NCBI GenBank assembly: GCA_964622665.1
Contig: CAZUUO010000024.1
Span: forward strand, 1 to 11,928
Direction: 5' to 3'
From: CAZUUO01 sp964622665
GTDB taxonomy: Bacteria; Patescibacteriota; Patescibacteriia; Magasanikbacterales; GCA-002688135
DNA: 11,928 nt
Shown here: in pieces, positions 1 to 7,484 of the stretch
Numbering within the stretch: position 1 is the stretch's first letter
Layout: every line of letters begins with the position of its first letter
Program-made: the position numbers and the translations under genes
The notes under the pieces: generated by a model
Told to the model about the DNA's origin: nothing
Databases searched by the model: none
What the model saw: only the letters and a program-made list of their open reading frames with translations

Positions 1-8
1 TTGTTACT

Positions 9-1946
9 ATGGTTTCTCGTAATGTCGCGGGTGTTGCATTGCAATATCATGATGAACATTACCAAGATTTATTGGCTATTGCTGAAGAAAAATTGATATC
101 ATTTGTACAAGAAAAACCCACCTTATTGTTTGATCCATCTATTGGCGCTTTAGTCGATGATCTTTCATTTGCGGTGAAGGAAGAATTTATTGCTTTGCAA
201 CAACATTTTGCGGTTATTGCTGATGTGCAAAGTTTTACAAAGAACGCACAATCGATTCATGAACGTGACACGATGGAATCTTTTATTGCATCATGTGAAA
301 GCGAAGGGAATGCTCTTTTATTGCGTGTTATAAAAAAGACGGCACCTGTATTATTGGTTCGACGTGATTCTTTTACTTCAAGCGATCTTGTGTTGTTAAC
401 CGCCGCTCAATATGTGGCAGGTACCCCGTTGTATCAACAGTTTGTCGATATGGGAGGTGAAATTCCTGATTCTCATCTCACGAATGCGTGGTTATCTCAA
501 TTTGAACATTTGGTGATGCATGATGATTTTGGTGAGTCTCCTCATGCTTTGTTTACTTTTCAACAACTTGACGCTGAAGTTACTCGACGAATGCAAGGTA
601 TTGCATATCGTGAGTTAGGATTGCGTGGCGGTATATCTGAAAATTTGGAAGATCGCGAAGCGATGCTTTTATACGCTGAGTATGCACACACGCACGCAAA
701 ACAGAATCCTCTGTTGTCGCACGCGATTGTGAAATATGCACCCTATGTTTTTTCAGAACATTATGAAACATGGAAGTCATTTGGTGTTCTTCAGGAATTA
801 ATCGGTGCAACCCCCGCAACATTACAGAAAGGGTTTGAAGGAATGAAACGAAAACATTTACTCCCTTCAAATCTTTCGTTTGAACAGTATAAGAAATGGG
901 TAGAAACTACCACAGTCTCAGAGGATGATCACCATGAACGTGCGATCAGTAATTTACATAATGCCATTGTACAAGTGATACGTAACGGTGTTCATGATGA
1001 ACAGATTCCTGCATATGTATACGAGGGAGGAAGTGATATTGAAAAACGATATCGTGAATTGCGCGATGAGTTATTGCGTTTAAAGAAAGAAGAGAAGATG
1101 TATAGAAAAGAATATCCTCATGAAAAAAAGATGCCGTTTGTGGTGCATCGTAGTTGGGAGGATGTAAAACATCGTTTGAAAAACTTTAGACACCATAAGC
1201 AAGGATTGTTGCGTCAATATACTGCTGGTTATTACATTGCACAGCTTTCAAAAATTACTGCTGATGAAGTGAAACGAGAAATTCTTACTATTCCTGAAGC
1301 AGAAATTTCGTTGACTGATGTTTTTGGGCATTTACGAGAATTTGTTGGAGAAATAGGAACACCGGTTATCGATCGTGTGGAAGCATTCATTAGAGATACT
1401 CGTATGCAAATGCAAGCGCGAGGTATGTTGTCGCGCAAAGTGTTATCTGCTACTGATGCAGTTGATGCGTCAACAATAATTTCAAGTGGTCGTAGACCTT
1501 GTATTACGTGTCAGGATGTTGCAAGTGGTATGTCCACCGGATTGCTCTCCATTGTAGTTGATCCGCATGTGCGATTACTTCAAGTGTATGCGGGTGGTGA
1601 GTTGGTGGGTCGTGCAGTAATGCGTCTATTACACACCGTTGCTGGTGATCCTGCTATCTTTGTGGAACGAGTGTACAAATCTCTTACATCGGAACATGTT
1701 GATGATTTATTATACGCGATTGCTCTCAAAAAAGGTTTGGCTATGGGAGTGCCGGTATATGGGGAAGATGAGATGACGTACGTTGGCAAACATAAAGGAA
1801 GAATTCAACCAAAGAAAACTGTTATGTTGCTTAATAATGCTTCACGAAGTCCTATGAATTTTTCAGATGCAGCTTCAGGAAGAAGTTTTGAATCAGGTCA
1901 GTTTCGTATTCGTCATGTACGGAATAATACAAACATACACGCATAA
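9..1946 (+). CDS. Large uncharacterised protein, 645 aa, possibly 5'-partial
   Basis: I do not recognise a named family. The visible protein has no signal peptide and no membrane segment, so it should be cytoplasmic. Residues 1-330 are mostly helical and acidic. A strongly charged, Lys/Arg/Glu-rich helical stretch at about 345-400 looks like a coiled coil or a nucleic-acid-binding hairpin. A compact C-terminal domain starts near 495 with a CxxC pair (C498, C501). It continues with beta-rich segments (GELVGRAVMRLL at 530-541, IFVERVY at 550-556) and a helix to about 582. The CxxC and this alternation could mean a small metal-binding or GNAT-like fold, but that is a guess. The frame is open to the window edge, only eight bases precede the ATG and no ribosome binding site is seen, so the true start may lie upstream. 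The next gene follows after 19 bases, suggesting co-transcription. Confidence 0.8.
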   Translation: MVSRNVAGVALQYHDEHYQDLLAIAEEKLISFVQEKPTLLFDPSIGALVDDLSFAVKEEFIALQQHFAVIADVQSFTKNAQSIHERDTMESFIASCESEGNALLLRVIKKTAPVLLVRRDSFTSSDLVLLTAAQYVAGTPLYQQFVDMGGEIPDSHLTNAWLSQFEHLVMHDDFGESPHALFTFQQLDAEVTRRMQGIAYRELGLRGGISENLEDREAMLLYAEYAHTHAKQNPLLSHAIVKYAPYVFSEHYETWKSFGVLQELIGATPATLQKGFEGMKRKHLLPSNLSFEQYKKWVETTTVSEDDHHERAISNLHNAIVQVIRNGVHDEQIPAYVYEGGSDIEKRYRELRDELLRLKKEEKMYRKEYPHEKKMPFVVHRSWEDVKHRLKNFRHHKQGLLRQYTAGYYIAQLSKITADEVKREILTIPEAEISLTDVFGHLREFVGEIGTPVIDRVEAFIRDTRMQMQARGMLSRKVLSATDAVDASTIISSGRRPCITCQDVASGMSTGLLSIVVDPHVRLLQVYAGGELVGRAVMRLLHTVAGDPAIFVERVYKSLTSEHVDDLLYAIALKKGLAMGVPVYGEDEMTYVGKHKGRIQPKKTVMLLNNASRSPMNFSDAASGRSFESGQFRIRHVRNNTNIHA

Positions 1947-1965
1947 ATTATAACTATTTTACGAT

Positions 1966-2439
1966 ATGGCAGCACAAGATATTTTATATGAGTTTACTTT
2001 TCCCGAATATGAACGAGAAGAACGAGGAACATGGTGGTATGTTATTGCAGGTTTCATTGTTGCGTTGTTGGTAATTTATGCAATTGTTACGGGTAATTAT
2101 TTATTTGCATTGGTTATCGTTTTAATTTCAGGAGTATTGGCATTGCGTGATTTTCGTGCACCAACTTCTGTAGTTTTTCAAATTGGGGAAGACGCACTCT
2201 ATGTTAACAATGAACGTATTCCATATTCTGATGTTTCAGCTTTTTGGATTGTGTTTGAACCACCTCTCTTTAAGAATTTACATGTGAAATTTGCCACCTT
2301 TCGGGCAGCGTTGCGTGTCCCGCTCCTTGACGTTGATCCGGTTGAACTTCGTACGTTTTTTCGCACTAAAGTGAAAGAAGATATGGAAAAACGCACTGAA
2401 TCAGCTATCGATATTTTTGCTAAAATTCTTAAGTTGTAA
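1966..2439 (+). CDS. Two-helix membrane protein with PH-like C-terminal domain
   Basis: The 157-residue protein begins with a short acidic/aromatic stretch (EFTFPEYEREERGTWWY). Two adjacent hydrophobic helices follow at about 23-42 and 44-61, with both termini predicted cytoplasmic. The remainder, about 66-157, is beta-rich and ends in an amphipathic helix. The string ALYVNNERIPYSDVSAFWIVFEPP (77-100), quoted here only by its ends, resembles the small bacterial PH-like domains that follow paired helices in YdbT-like membrane proteins. Proteins of this layout are common in Patescibacteria, where they are usually annotated as hypothetical; that is from memory. The start lies 19 bases after the previous stop and has no Shine-Dalgarno motif, so it is probably translated from the same transcript. 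The function is unknown. Confidence 0.85.
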   Translation: MAAQDILYEFTFPEYEREERGTWWYVIAGFIVALLVIYAIVTGNYLFALVIVLISGVLALRDFRAPTSVVFQIGEDALYVNNERIPYSDVSAFWIVFEPPLFKNLHVKFATFRAALRVPLLDVDPVELRTFFRTKVKEDMEKRTESAIDIFAKILKL

Positions 2440-2465
2440 CCGATTTTCTTCTTTTCTTTGTCCTC

Positions 2466-2494
2466 TTGAATAAAGTGCCCGCCTTTGGTATAGT
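2466..2494 (+). promoter_or_regulatory. Sigma70-type promoter for the tRNA-Arg gene
   Basis: The -35 box TTGAAT (2466-2471) matches the consensus at four of six positions and the -10 box TATAGT (2489-2494) at five of six. They are separated by exactly 17 bases. Transcription should start near 2501, giving a leader of about 12 bases before the mature tRNA 5' end. The promoter begins 26 bases after the upstream stop codon, so the tRNA can be expressed independently of the upstream genes. Confidence 0.7.
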
Positions 2495-2512
2495 AGGTGC
2501 GTTACAAATTAC

Positions 2513-2584
2513 GCTCCTGTAGTTTAATGGATAAAATAATGGTTTGCGGAACCATTGATCCAAGTTCGATTCTTGGCGGGAGCA
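2513..2584 (+). tRNA. tRNA-Arg (anticodon GCG)
   Basis: A complete cloverleaf can be folded by hand. The acceptor stem pairs 2513-2519 with 2577-2583, with one G-T wobble. The D stem pairs 2522-2525 with 2534-2537. The anticodon stem ATGGT/ACCAT (2539-2543/2551-2555) encloses the loop TTGCGGA, giving anticodon GCG at 2546-2548. The variable loop has four bases. The T arm is CCAAG-TTCGATT-CTTGG (2560-2576). The discriminator base is A2584 and the CCA end is not encoded. The arginine identity elements A20 (2531, after GG) and C35 are both present. Anticodon GCG reads CGC and CGU; most bacteria instead use an A34 (inosine) tRNA for this codon box. An intrinsic terminator follows directly. Confidence 0.95.
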
Positions 2585-2589
2585 CAGAA

Positions 2590-2620
2590 AAACTCGAGTT
2601 TATCTCGGGTTTTTTTGTTT
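2590..2620 (+). terminator. Intrinsic terminator of the tRNA-Arg transcript
   Basis: A hairpin with stem ACTCGAG (2592-2598) and CTCGGGT (2604-2610) around the loop TTTAT has seven pairs, one of them G-T. Flanking A and T tracts can extend it. A run of T residues interrupted by one G follows (2610-2623). It starts eight bases after the tRNA 3' end, the expected layout for a monocistronic tRNA, and it separates the tRNA from recG. Confidence 0.85.
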
Positions 2621-2641
2621 TTTAGTGAAAATCGTGCCTAT

Positions 2642-2650
2642 TGCTATTCT
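2642..2650 (+). promoter_or_regulatory. Candidate extended -10 promoter for recG
   Basis: TGC followed by TATTCT resembles an extended -10 element (TGn plus four of six matches to TATAAT). There is no good -35 box upstream. It lies between the tRNA terminator and recG and would give a leader of roughly 24 bases. recG needs a promoter here if the terminator is efficient, but the match is weak and neighbouring alternatives exist. Confidence 0.3.
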
Positions 2651-2666
2651 GTGCATAGATTTTTAT

Positions 2667-2671
2667 GGGGG
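2667..2671 (+). promoter_or_regulatory. Ribosome binding site that fixes the recG start
   Basis: The run GGGGG can pair with the CCUCC of the 16S rRNA tail with a single G-U wobble. It ends nine bases before the ATG at 2681. It is the only convincing Shine-Dalgarno-like element in front of a gene in this window. It favours the ATG at 2681 over the in-frame ATG at 2693 and over upstream codons that would read through the tRNA. Confidence 0.5.
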
Positions 2672-2680
2672 TGTGGTAAT

Positions 2681-4768
2681 ATGATCTTACCTATGCATTT
2701 GCAAGATAGTGTTACTTCATTGCATGCGCTTGCGAAACGGGCGTCAAAGAGTTTTGAACGACTCGGGATCGAAACTATCGAGGATTTGTTGTTATATACG
2801 CCGGCGCGGTATGAGGATCGTCGGACCGTCGTACAAATTCTGGAAACACAAGACGGGCAGAGCGCTACAGTTTTGGTTACCGTTGATATGGTACAAACCA
2901 AAAAATCATTCCATCGTCGACTTCTTATTACGGAGGTTTTAGCACATGATGAAACTGGAAATTTGCGATTGATTTGGTTTGGAAATCGGTACATTGGGAA
3001 ACAATTGGAACGAGGGATGAAAATATTTGTGAGTGGGAAAGTGACCACTGATGGATTTGGTTATGCCATGAAGTCGCCGGAAATTGAAAAAGTAAAGGAA
3101 GGAGACGTTACGAGAACGGCAACAATTGTGCCGATGTATGAAGTTACCGCAGGAATAACTTCGCGCATGATACGGTTTTTGGTACAACGAGTTTTTAAAG
3201 AGGATTTAATTATTCCGGACTATCTTCCCGATGAAACAAAACAACGATTTTCATTGATCGATAGAAACACAGCACTACGATCTATTCATTTACCGGGTAG
3301 TGAAGAAGATTTACAAAAAGCGCGCACGCGGTTTGCTTTTGATGAGATTATTATCATGCAATTGTTTAGTTTGGAGACAAAACGTGATTTGGAAAAATCT
3401 CCGGCATATACCATTCCTATTCGCGATAATGTGTTGCGGGGCATTGTTGCGTCGTTTGGGTTTACCTTAACTGACGATCAAAAGAAAGCGATTTGGGCGG
3501 TGTGTAAAGACATGGAGAAAGGGGTTCCTATGAATCGATTGGTGCAAGGTGATGTGGGAAGTGGGAAAACGGCAGTGGCGGCGGTTGTGTGCGGTCATGT
3601 GGCACAACAGGGGTATCAAACGGTACTTATGGCACCCACTGATTTATTGGCGCAACAACATGCACTATCGCTTGAAAAAATGATAGCGTCCTATGCAACT
3701 ATTGGGTTGTATACCAGTTCGGTACGAAAAATTTTAGAGAACGGTGCATGGAAGGAATATCCTAAAAAAGAATTTTTATTGAAGGTGAGTGAGGGAAAGG
3801 TGGGAGTCATCGTGGGAACGCATGCTTTATTGTATGAACCAGTGTCATTTCCTCATTTAGCGTTGGCAGTTGTTGATGAACAGCATCGTTTTGGGGTTGA
3901 ACAACGAAAGAAGTTGAAGGAACGCACAACAGTTGCAGAAGTTCCCCATTTTTTATCATTAACCGCGACGCCTATTCCGCGTACCATTTCATTGACGATG
4001 TTTGGTGAATTGTCATTGTCTATTATTGCGCAAAAACCTTCTTCACGAAAACCAATTATTACAAAGGTAGTTGCTATGCATGCGCGAGAGAAAGCATATG
4101 AGTTTATTCGCGGTGAAATTTCTCGAGGTAAACAGGTGTTTGTCGTGTGTCCGCGTATTGATGAAGACGAAGAATCGCAGGATTTACCATCAGTGGAAAA
4201 GGTTTACGAAAAAATGTCAGTTGATGTATTTCCTCGATGTCGCGTAGAAAAAATTACGGGAAAAATGAAGCAAAAGGAAAAAGATGAAGTGATGGGTCGT
4301 ATGAAACGAGGTGAAGTTGATGTATTAGTTTCAACGACGGTGATTGAGGTTGGTATTGATATTCCGAACGCGACCGTCATGATGATTGAGGGTGCTGAGC
4401 GGTTTGGTTTGGCGCAATTACATCAATTGCGGGGACGGGTTGGTCGTGGGGGCGATCAATCATATTGTTTTGTGTTTGTGTCACCTCACGCAGCAGTTTC
4501 AGATCGATTATTGTTTTTTTCTGATCATACTGACGGTTTTGCGCTTGCTGAATATGATTTTCAAGTGCGGGGTGGGGGAGATCGTTATGGGGTGGTTCAG
4601 TCAGGGTTTGTGGATACACGGGTTGCTGACGTGACGGACGCCAAATTTTTACAGGTAGTAAAAAATGAAGCAGAACGCTTGCTGCTTGCCGATCAAACAC
4701 ATGAAAAATTTGTGACGTTATGGGAGAAGGTTGCTAAATATAAAGTGAAAACGTTACATTTAGAGTAG
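2681..4768 (+). CDS. recG: ATP-dependent DNA helicase RecG
   Basis: RecG is a superfamily 2 translocase that remodels stalled replication forks and branch-migrates Holliday junctions. The 695 residues match the usual length (E. coli RecG has 693). Residues 1-50 carry the helix-hairpin-helix-like start (LGIETIEDLLLYTPARYEDR). An OB-fold wedge domain follows at about 60-140. The helicase core shows Walker A GDVGSGKT (290-297), the DEQHRFG box (399-405), TATPIPRT (428-435), and EVGIDIPNA (556-564) leading to QLRGRVGRG (582-590). The C-terminal TRG translocation region is recognisable (EYDFQVRGGGDRYGVVQSG, ending at 642), but the usual GTRQSG reads GVVQSG. The start at 2681 is chosen because longer frames would run through the tRNA and its terminator, and a GGGGG motif precedes it. 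The gene converges on radA with one base between the stop codons. Confidence 0.95.
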   Translation: MILPMHLQDSVTSLHALAKRASKSFERLGIETIEDLLLYTPARYEDRRTVVQILETQDGQSATVLVTVDMVQTKKSFHRRLLITEVLAHDETGNLRLIWFGNRYIGKQLERGMKIFVSGKVTTDGFGYAMKSPEIEKVKEGDVTRTATIVPMYEVTAGITSRMIRFLVQRVFKEDLIIPDYLPDETKQRFSLIDRNTALRSIHLPGSEEDLQKARTRFAFDEIIIMQLFSLETKRDLEKSPAYTIPIRDNVLRGIVASFGFTLTDDQKKAIWAVCKDMEKGVPMNRLVQGDVGSGKTAVAAVVCGHVAQQGYQTVLMAPTDLLAQQHALSLEKMIASYATIGLYTSSVRKILENGAWKEYPKKEFLLKVSEGKVGVIVGTHALLYEPVSFPHLALAVVDEQHRFGVEQRKKLKERTTVAEVPHFLSLTATPIPRTISLTMFGELSLSIIAQKPSSRKPIITKVVAMHAREKAYEFIRGEISRGKQVFVVCPRIDEDEESQDLPSVEKVYEKMSVDVFPRCRVEKITGKMKQKEKDEVMGRMKRGEVDVLVSTTVIEVGIDIPNATVMMIEGAERFGLAQLHQLRGRVGRGGDQSYCFVFVSPHAAVSDRLLFFSDHTDGFALAEYDFQVRGGGDRYGVVQSGFVDTRVADVTDAKFLQVVKNEAERLLLADQTHEKFVTLWEKVAKYKVKTLHLE

Positions 4769-4769
4769 G

Positions 4770-6122
4770 TTATTTTTTATCCTTTAAGAGTGTGTGTACT
4801 AATTCTTCGACATTTTTTACTGGAACAATTTTCATAGTAGAAGAAATCTTTTCGGTGGTGTTGGGAATAAGCGCATAGGTAAATCCCAATTTTTCAGCTT
4901 CCTTAATGCGCGCTCCTAAGTGGGGAACACTGCGGACTTCACCACCTAATCCAATTTCACCAATGGCAATAATATTGTTGGCGATAACTTTATCATGTAA
5001 TGCGCTGATTAATGAAACAGCAAGCGCTAAATCACTTGATCGATCATTGAGTTTTATACCGCCTGACACATTAACGAAGACATCATGACTGTCGAAGGGG
5101 AGTCCAAGGCGTCTTGAAAGTACTGCTAAAATAATTTGGAGGCGATTACTATCAACACCACTTGCTTTGCGAGCGGGCATACCAAAATTGGTGCGTGAGA
5201 CGAGCGATTGGACTTCAAGCAACAATGCGCGCGTTCCTTCCATGATGGTTGTTACCATGGTTCCGGGGACTTGTTGAGAACGTTCAGCGAGAAGTAAAGC
5301 TGATGGATTACTCACTTCTTCCAATCCACTTTCTTTCATCACAAAAACTCCGGTTTCAGAAACGGCACCAAATCTATTTTTGAGTGCTCGTAATAATCGC
5401 AATTGACCACTGCGATCACCTTCTAATAAGAAAATTGCATCGACGACATGTTCTAAGGTTTTTGGGCCTGCTACATTTCCTTCTTTGTTTACGTGTGCGA
5501 TAAGTAGAATCGGAACGCCTGTTTTTTTAGCGACTTCGGTGAGTTTTGCGGCGCAGGCTTTAACTTGAGTTACCGAACCACTCACGCCTTCGCTTTCCAA
5601 TGATGAGACGGTATTGATGGAGTCGATGATGGCGATTTTTGGTTTTTCATGTTCAATGGTACTGCAAACATACTCGATGCGCGTGTCATTGATCATGAGA
5701 ATGTTATTGGTTTTCAAGGTAAGGCGGCGGGCGCGATCTGCTATTTGATTGTTTGATTCTTCACCTGATAAATAGAGAACTTTTTCGTTTTTTGATAGTG
5801 CTGCTGCGATTTGTAATACGAGGGTAGATTTTCCAATTCCAGGTTCACCACCTAATACCAAAATTTCACCCGACACAATGCCGCCGCCCAAAATTCGATC
5901 AAATTCATCAATCCCCGTAGTGATTCTTTTTTCTTTTTCTTTGGTTTCCTTGAGTTGTTCGACTGGTAGTGGGGGGTAGGTTGTTTTATTGGTTTGGGTG
6001 TTGGACGGGTTTGCTTGTTGGGTTACGGTGCTCCATTTGCCACATTGGGTACAACGACCAACCCATTTTTGGAATTGAGCATCACAATTTGAGCAGGAAA
6101 AAATGGTGGTTGGTTGTTTCAT
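4770..6122 (-). CDS. radA: DNA repair protein RadA (Sms)
   Basis: RadA is a hexameric RecA-like, DnaB-related helicase that extends RecA-driven strand invasion; in naturally competent bacteria it also works in transformation. The 450 residues carry the full family layout. A four-cysteine zinc finger comes first (C10, C13, C24, C27). The ATPase domain follows with Walker A GEPGIGKS (92-99), Walker B ending in IIDS (165-168) and the RadA-specific KNRFG motif (248-252). A Lon-protease-like C-terminal domain (about 270-450) includes DVFVNVSGGIKL (347-358). The N-terminal zinc finger confirms the start. The gene begins 42 bases after the stop of the pilin/amidase gene, with no clear promoter or Shine-Dalgarno motif between, so it may be the last gene of the clpC transcript. 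There is no terminator before the head-on recG gene. Confidence 0.96.
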   Translation of the reverse strand: MKQPTTIFSCSNCDAQFQKWVGRCTQCGKWSTVTQQANPSNTQTNKTTYPPLPVEQLKETKEKEKRITTGIDEFDRILGGGIVSGEILVLGGEPGIGKSTLVLQIAAALSKNEKVLYLSGEESNNQIADRARRLTLKTNNILMINDTRIEYVCSTIEHEKPKIAIIDSINTVSSLESEGVSGSVTQVKACAAKLTEVAKKTGVPILLIAHVNKEGNVAGPKTLEHVVDAIFLLEGDRSGQLRLLRALKNRFGAVSETGVFVMKESGLEEVSNPSALLLAERSQQVPGTMVTTIMEGTRALLLEVQSLVSRTNFGMPARKASGVDSNRLQIILAVLSRRLGLPFDSHDVFVNVSGGIKLNDRSSDLALAVSLISALHDKVIANNIIAIGEIGLGGEVRSVPHLGARIKEAEKLGFTYALIPNTTEKISSTMKIVPVKNVEELVHTLLKDKK

Positions 6123-6164
6123 AGCTCATTATTGTGCCAGTTTTATTCGGTTTAGAGGGGGTAA

Positions 6165-7475
6165 TTATTTGTATGCTTTTTCCAGGTATTGATTTACTTC
6201 TTTTATATGTTTTTCTAATAAGTGACAGCTTTTTTTTGCTTTACTAGATCGATTACCAACTTCTTCGTTGGACATGGTAATGCCAAGCATGTTACCAAGT
6301 TTTGCAAAATCAAATCCACGAGGATCAGCATGGGTTCCGGATTCAACTAGACAATGAGGGATAATGTTATTGGGAGCAAGTTTAATTTCAGTAACATTTG
6401 AGAGATCTTTGATTAAATTTGCGATGCTTTGCATCTGAGCTGTTGTGTACTGGGCGGTGCATTTTTCTTGTGCATCTTGCTTGGAAAATCCATCTTTTTT
6501 TGCTTGATTAATGCATATAACGGTTAGTACGCTACTTTTTATATTGATGTCTAAATCAATACCAATTGAGTAGCTATTGGTATTGTTGCCATGTGAAACA
6601 TATTTATCTATACCTGCAATTTGTTGAATAGTGCCGTCTGGCTCAATATTAAAATGTGTTCCATAGCATTTCCCAATTTTTGCACATTGACTATTCCACC
6701 AGGCTATAATTCCAGTTGTTGATCCACCTTCATGTAATACAACGGTAGTTACGCCTCCTTTTCCATTTTTTGCTTTCAGGTCACGGACACCTTTTACTCC
6801 TGAGCAGTCTAATTTTCCAAGATAGTTGTATTTCAATTTTGATGCTGTTAGGGATCCAGTAAATTTTTGTGATGGAGCTGCTGATTGACAATTTTGTATT
6901 TTTACTTTGTTGCTTTGTTCCTCCGCAGAACCACTTTTTGCATCAAATACTGTATTTTCATCAACATTTGCATGTTGTTCTGTTATATCTTCATCTATCT
7001 CGACTCTTGAAATACTTGGTATTACGAGTGCTTTAAATTTTACTAAATCAGGATTGATGGTGTAGAGAATGAGGTATGAACCTAATGCCAAAAACATTCC
7101 CATGAGGCCATTGGTTATTTTGGATCGTGCAGCACCAATTCGCTCGCTGCTACCAGCAGATGCTGACCATTGTAATCCGCCAACCATCATCATAATAATT
7201 GCTACGATAATTGCGATACCGACAAAGTATTGATAAGCAGCAGCAAAATATTCTCCTACCCATGGAATGACTACTTGTCCACCATCGGTAACGGGTGGAA
7301 CATCCGATAGTTTGGGGAGAGTGGGGATGGGGATATTGAGTTTTGGTGTGGTGATGGGGAGTGGATTGGTAACTGAATCTTCTGTTGCGTAGGTTGGTGG
7401 TATGGATAATAAGACCCCCCATACACTAATTATGGCGGTGACTACAATTTTTTGCAGGAGGGATAATGATCGCAT
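6165..7475 (-). CDS. Pilin-like membrane segment fused to N-acetylmuramoyl-L-alanine amidase
   Basis: Residues 1-30 form a signal peptide (hydrophobic core 10-24, likely cut after TYA). A Pro/Thr-rich linker follows (37-63). Two membrane helices (about 82-100 and 122-140) flank a Gly/Ser/Ala-rich loop (SASAGSSERIGAARSK), the pattern of TrbC/VirB2-like T4SS pilins common in Patescibacteria. A linker leads to an Amidase_2 (AmpD/PGRP-like) domain at about 240-395. It shows VVLHEGG with H248, THFNIEPDGTIQQ (273-285), SHGNN..SIGID (294-307) and PHC...THADPRGFDF with H374 and D384. H248, H374 and D384 correspond to the zinc ligands of AmpD, so it should cut the amide bond between muramic acid and L-alanine. 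The topology puts the amidase outside the membrane. All eight cysteines lie in the exported half, suggesting disulfides. The start is two bases after the previous stop, implying translational coupling. Confidence 0.85.
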   Translation of the reverse strand: MRSLSLLQKIVVTAIISVWGVLLSIPPTYATEDSVTNPLPITTPKLNIPIPTLPKLSDVPPVTDGGQVVIPWVGEYFAAAYQYFVGIAIIVAIIMMMVGGLQWSASAGSSERIGAARSKITNGLMGMFLALGSYLILYTINPDLVKFKALVIPSISRVEIDEDITEQHANVDENTVFDAKSGSAEEQSNKVKIQNCQSAAPSQKFTGSLTASKLKYNYLGKLDCSGVKGVRDLKAKNGKGGVTTVVLHEGGSTTGIIAWWNSQCAKIGKCYGTHFNIEPDGTIQQIAGIDKYVSHGNNTNSYSIGIDLDINIKSSVLTVICINQAKKDGFSKQDAQEKCTAQYTTAQMQSIANLIKDLSNVTEIKLAPNNIIPHCLVESGTHADPRGFDFAKLGNMLGITMSNEEVGNRSSKAKKSCHLLEKHIKEVNQYLEKAYK

Positions 7476-7484
7476 ACTTATTTT
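7473..7484 (-). promoter_or_regulatory. Stop-start coupling junction, propeller to pilin/amidase
   Basis: The - strand reads AAAATAAGTATG, identical to the junction at 9325-9336. The stop TAA and the ATG are two bases apart and no Shine-Dalgarno motif is present. Confidence 0.6.

Noticed and set aside
2555..2680. N-terminal extension of recG by 42 codons from an ATT/ATG-like start inside the tRNA
   Set aside because: It would read through the anticodon arm, the tRNA 3' half and the terminator hairpin. The residues do not look like RecG, and a better-placed start with a GGGGG motif exists at 2681.
2644..3187. Two - strand open frames (134 and 82 codons) opposite the recG 5' end
   Set aside because: They overlap each other and the conserved RecG wedge domain, and show no recognisable domain or start signal.
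6123..6164. Promoter for radA in the 42-base gap (TGG-CACAAT on the - strand)
   Set aside because: There is no -35 box, the -10 match is poor, and the predicted start would fall only about two bases before the ATG.
7313..7359. Possible G-quadruplex on the + strand (three close GGGG tracts and a distant fourth)
   Set aside because: The fourth tract is more than 20 bases away and the G-richness is explained by proline codons of the linker on the - strand.
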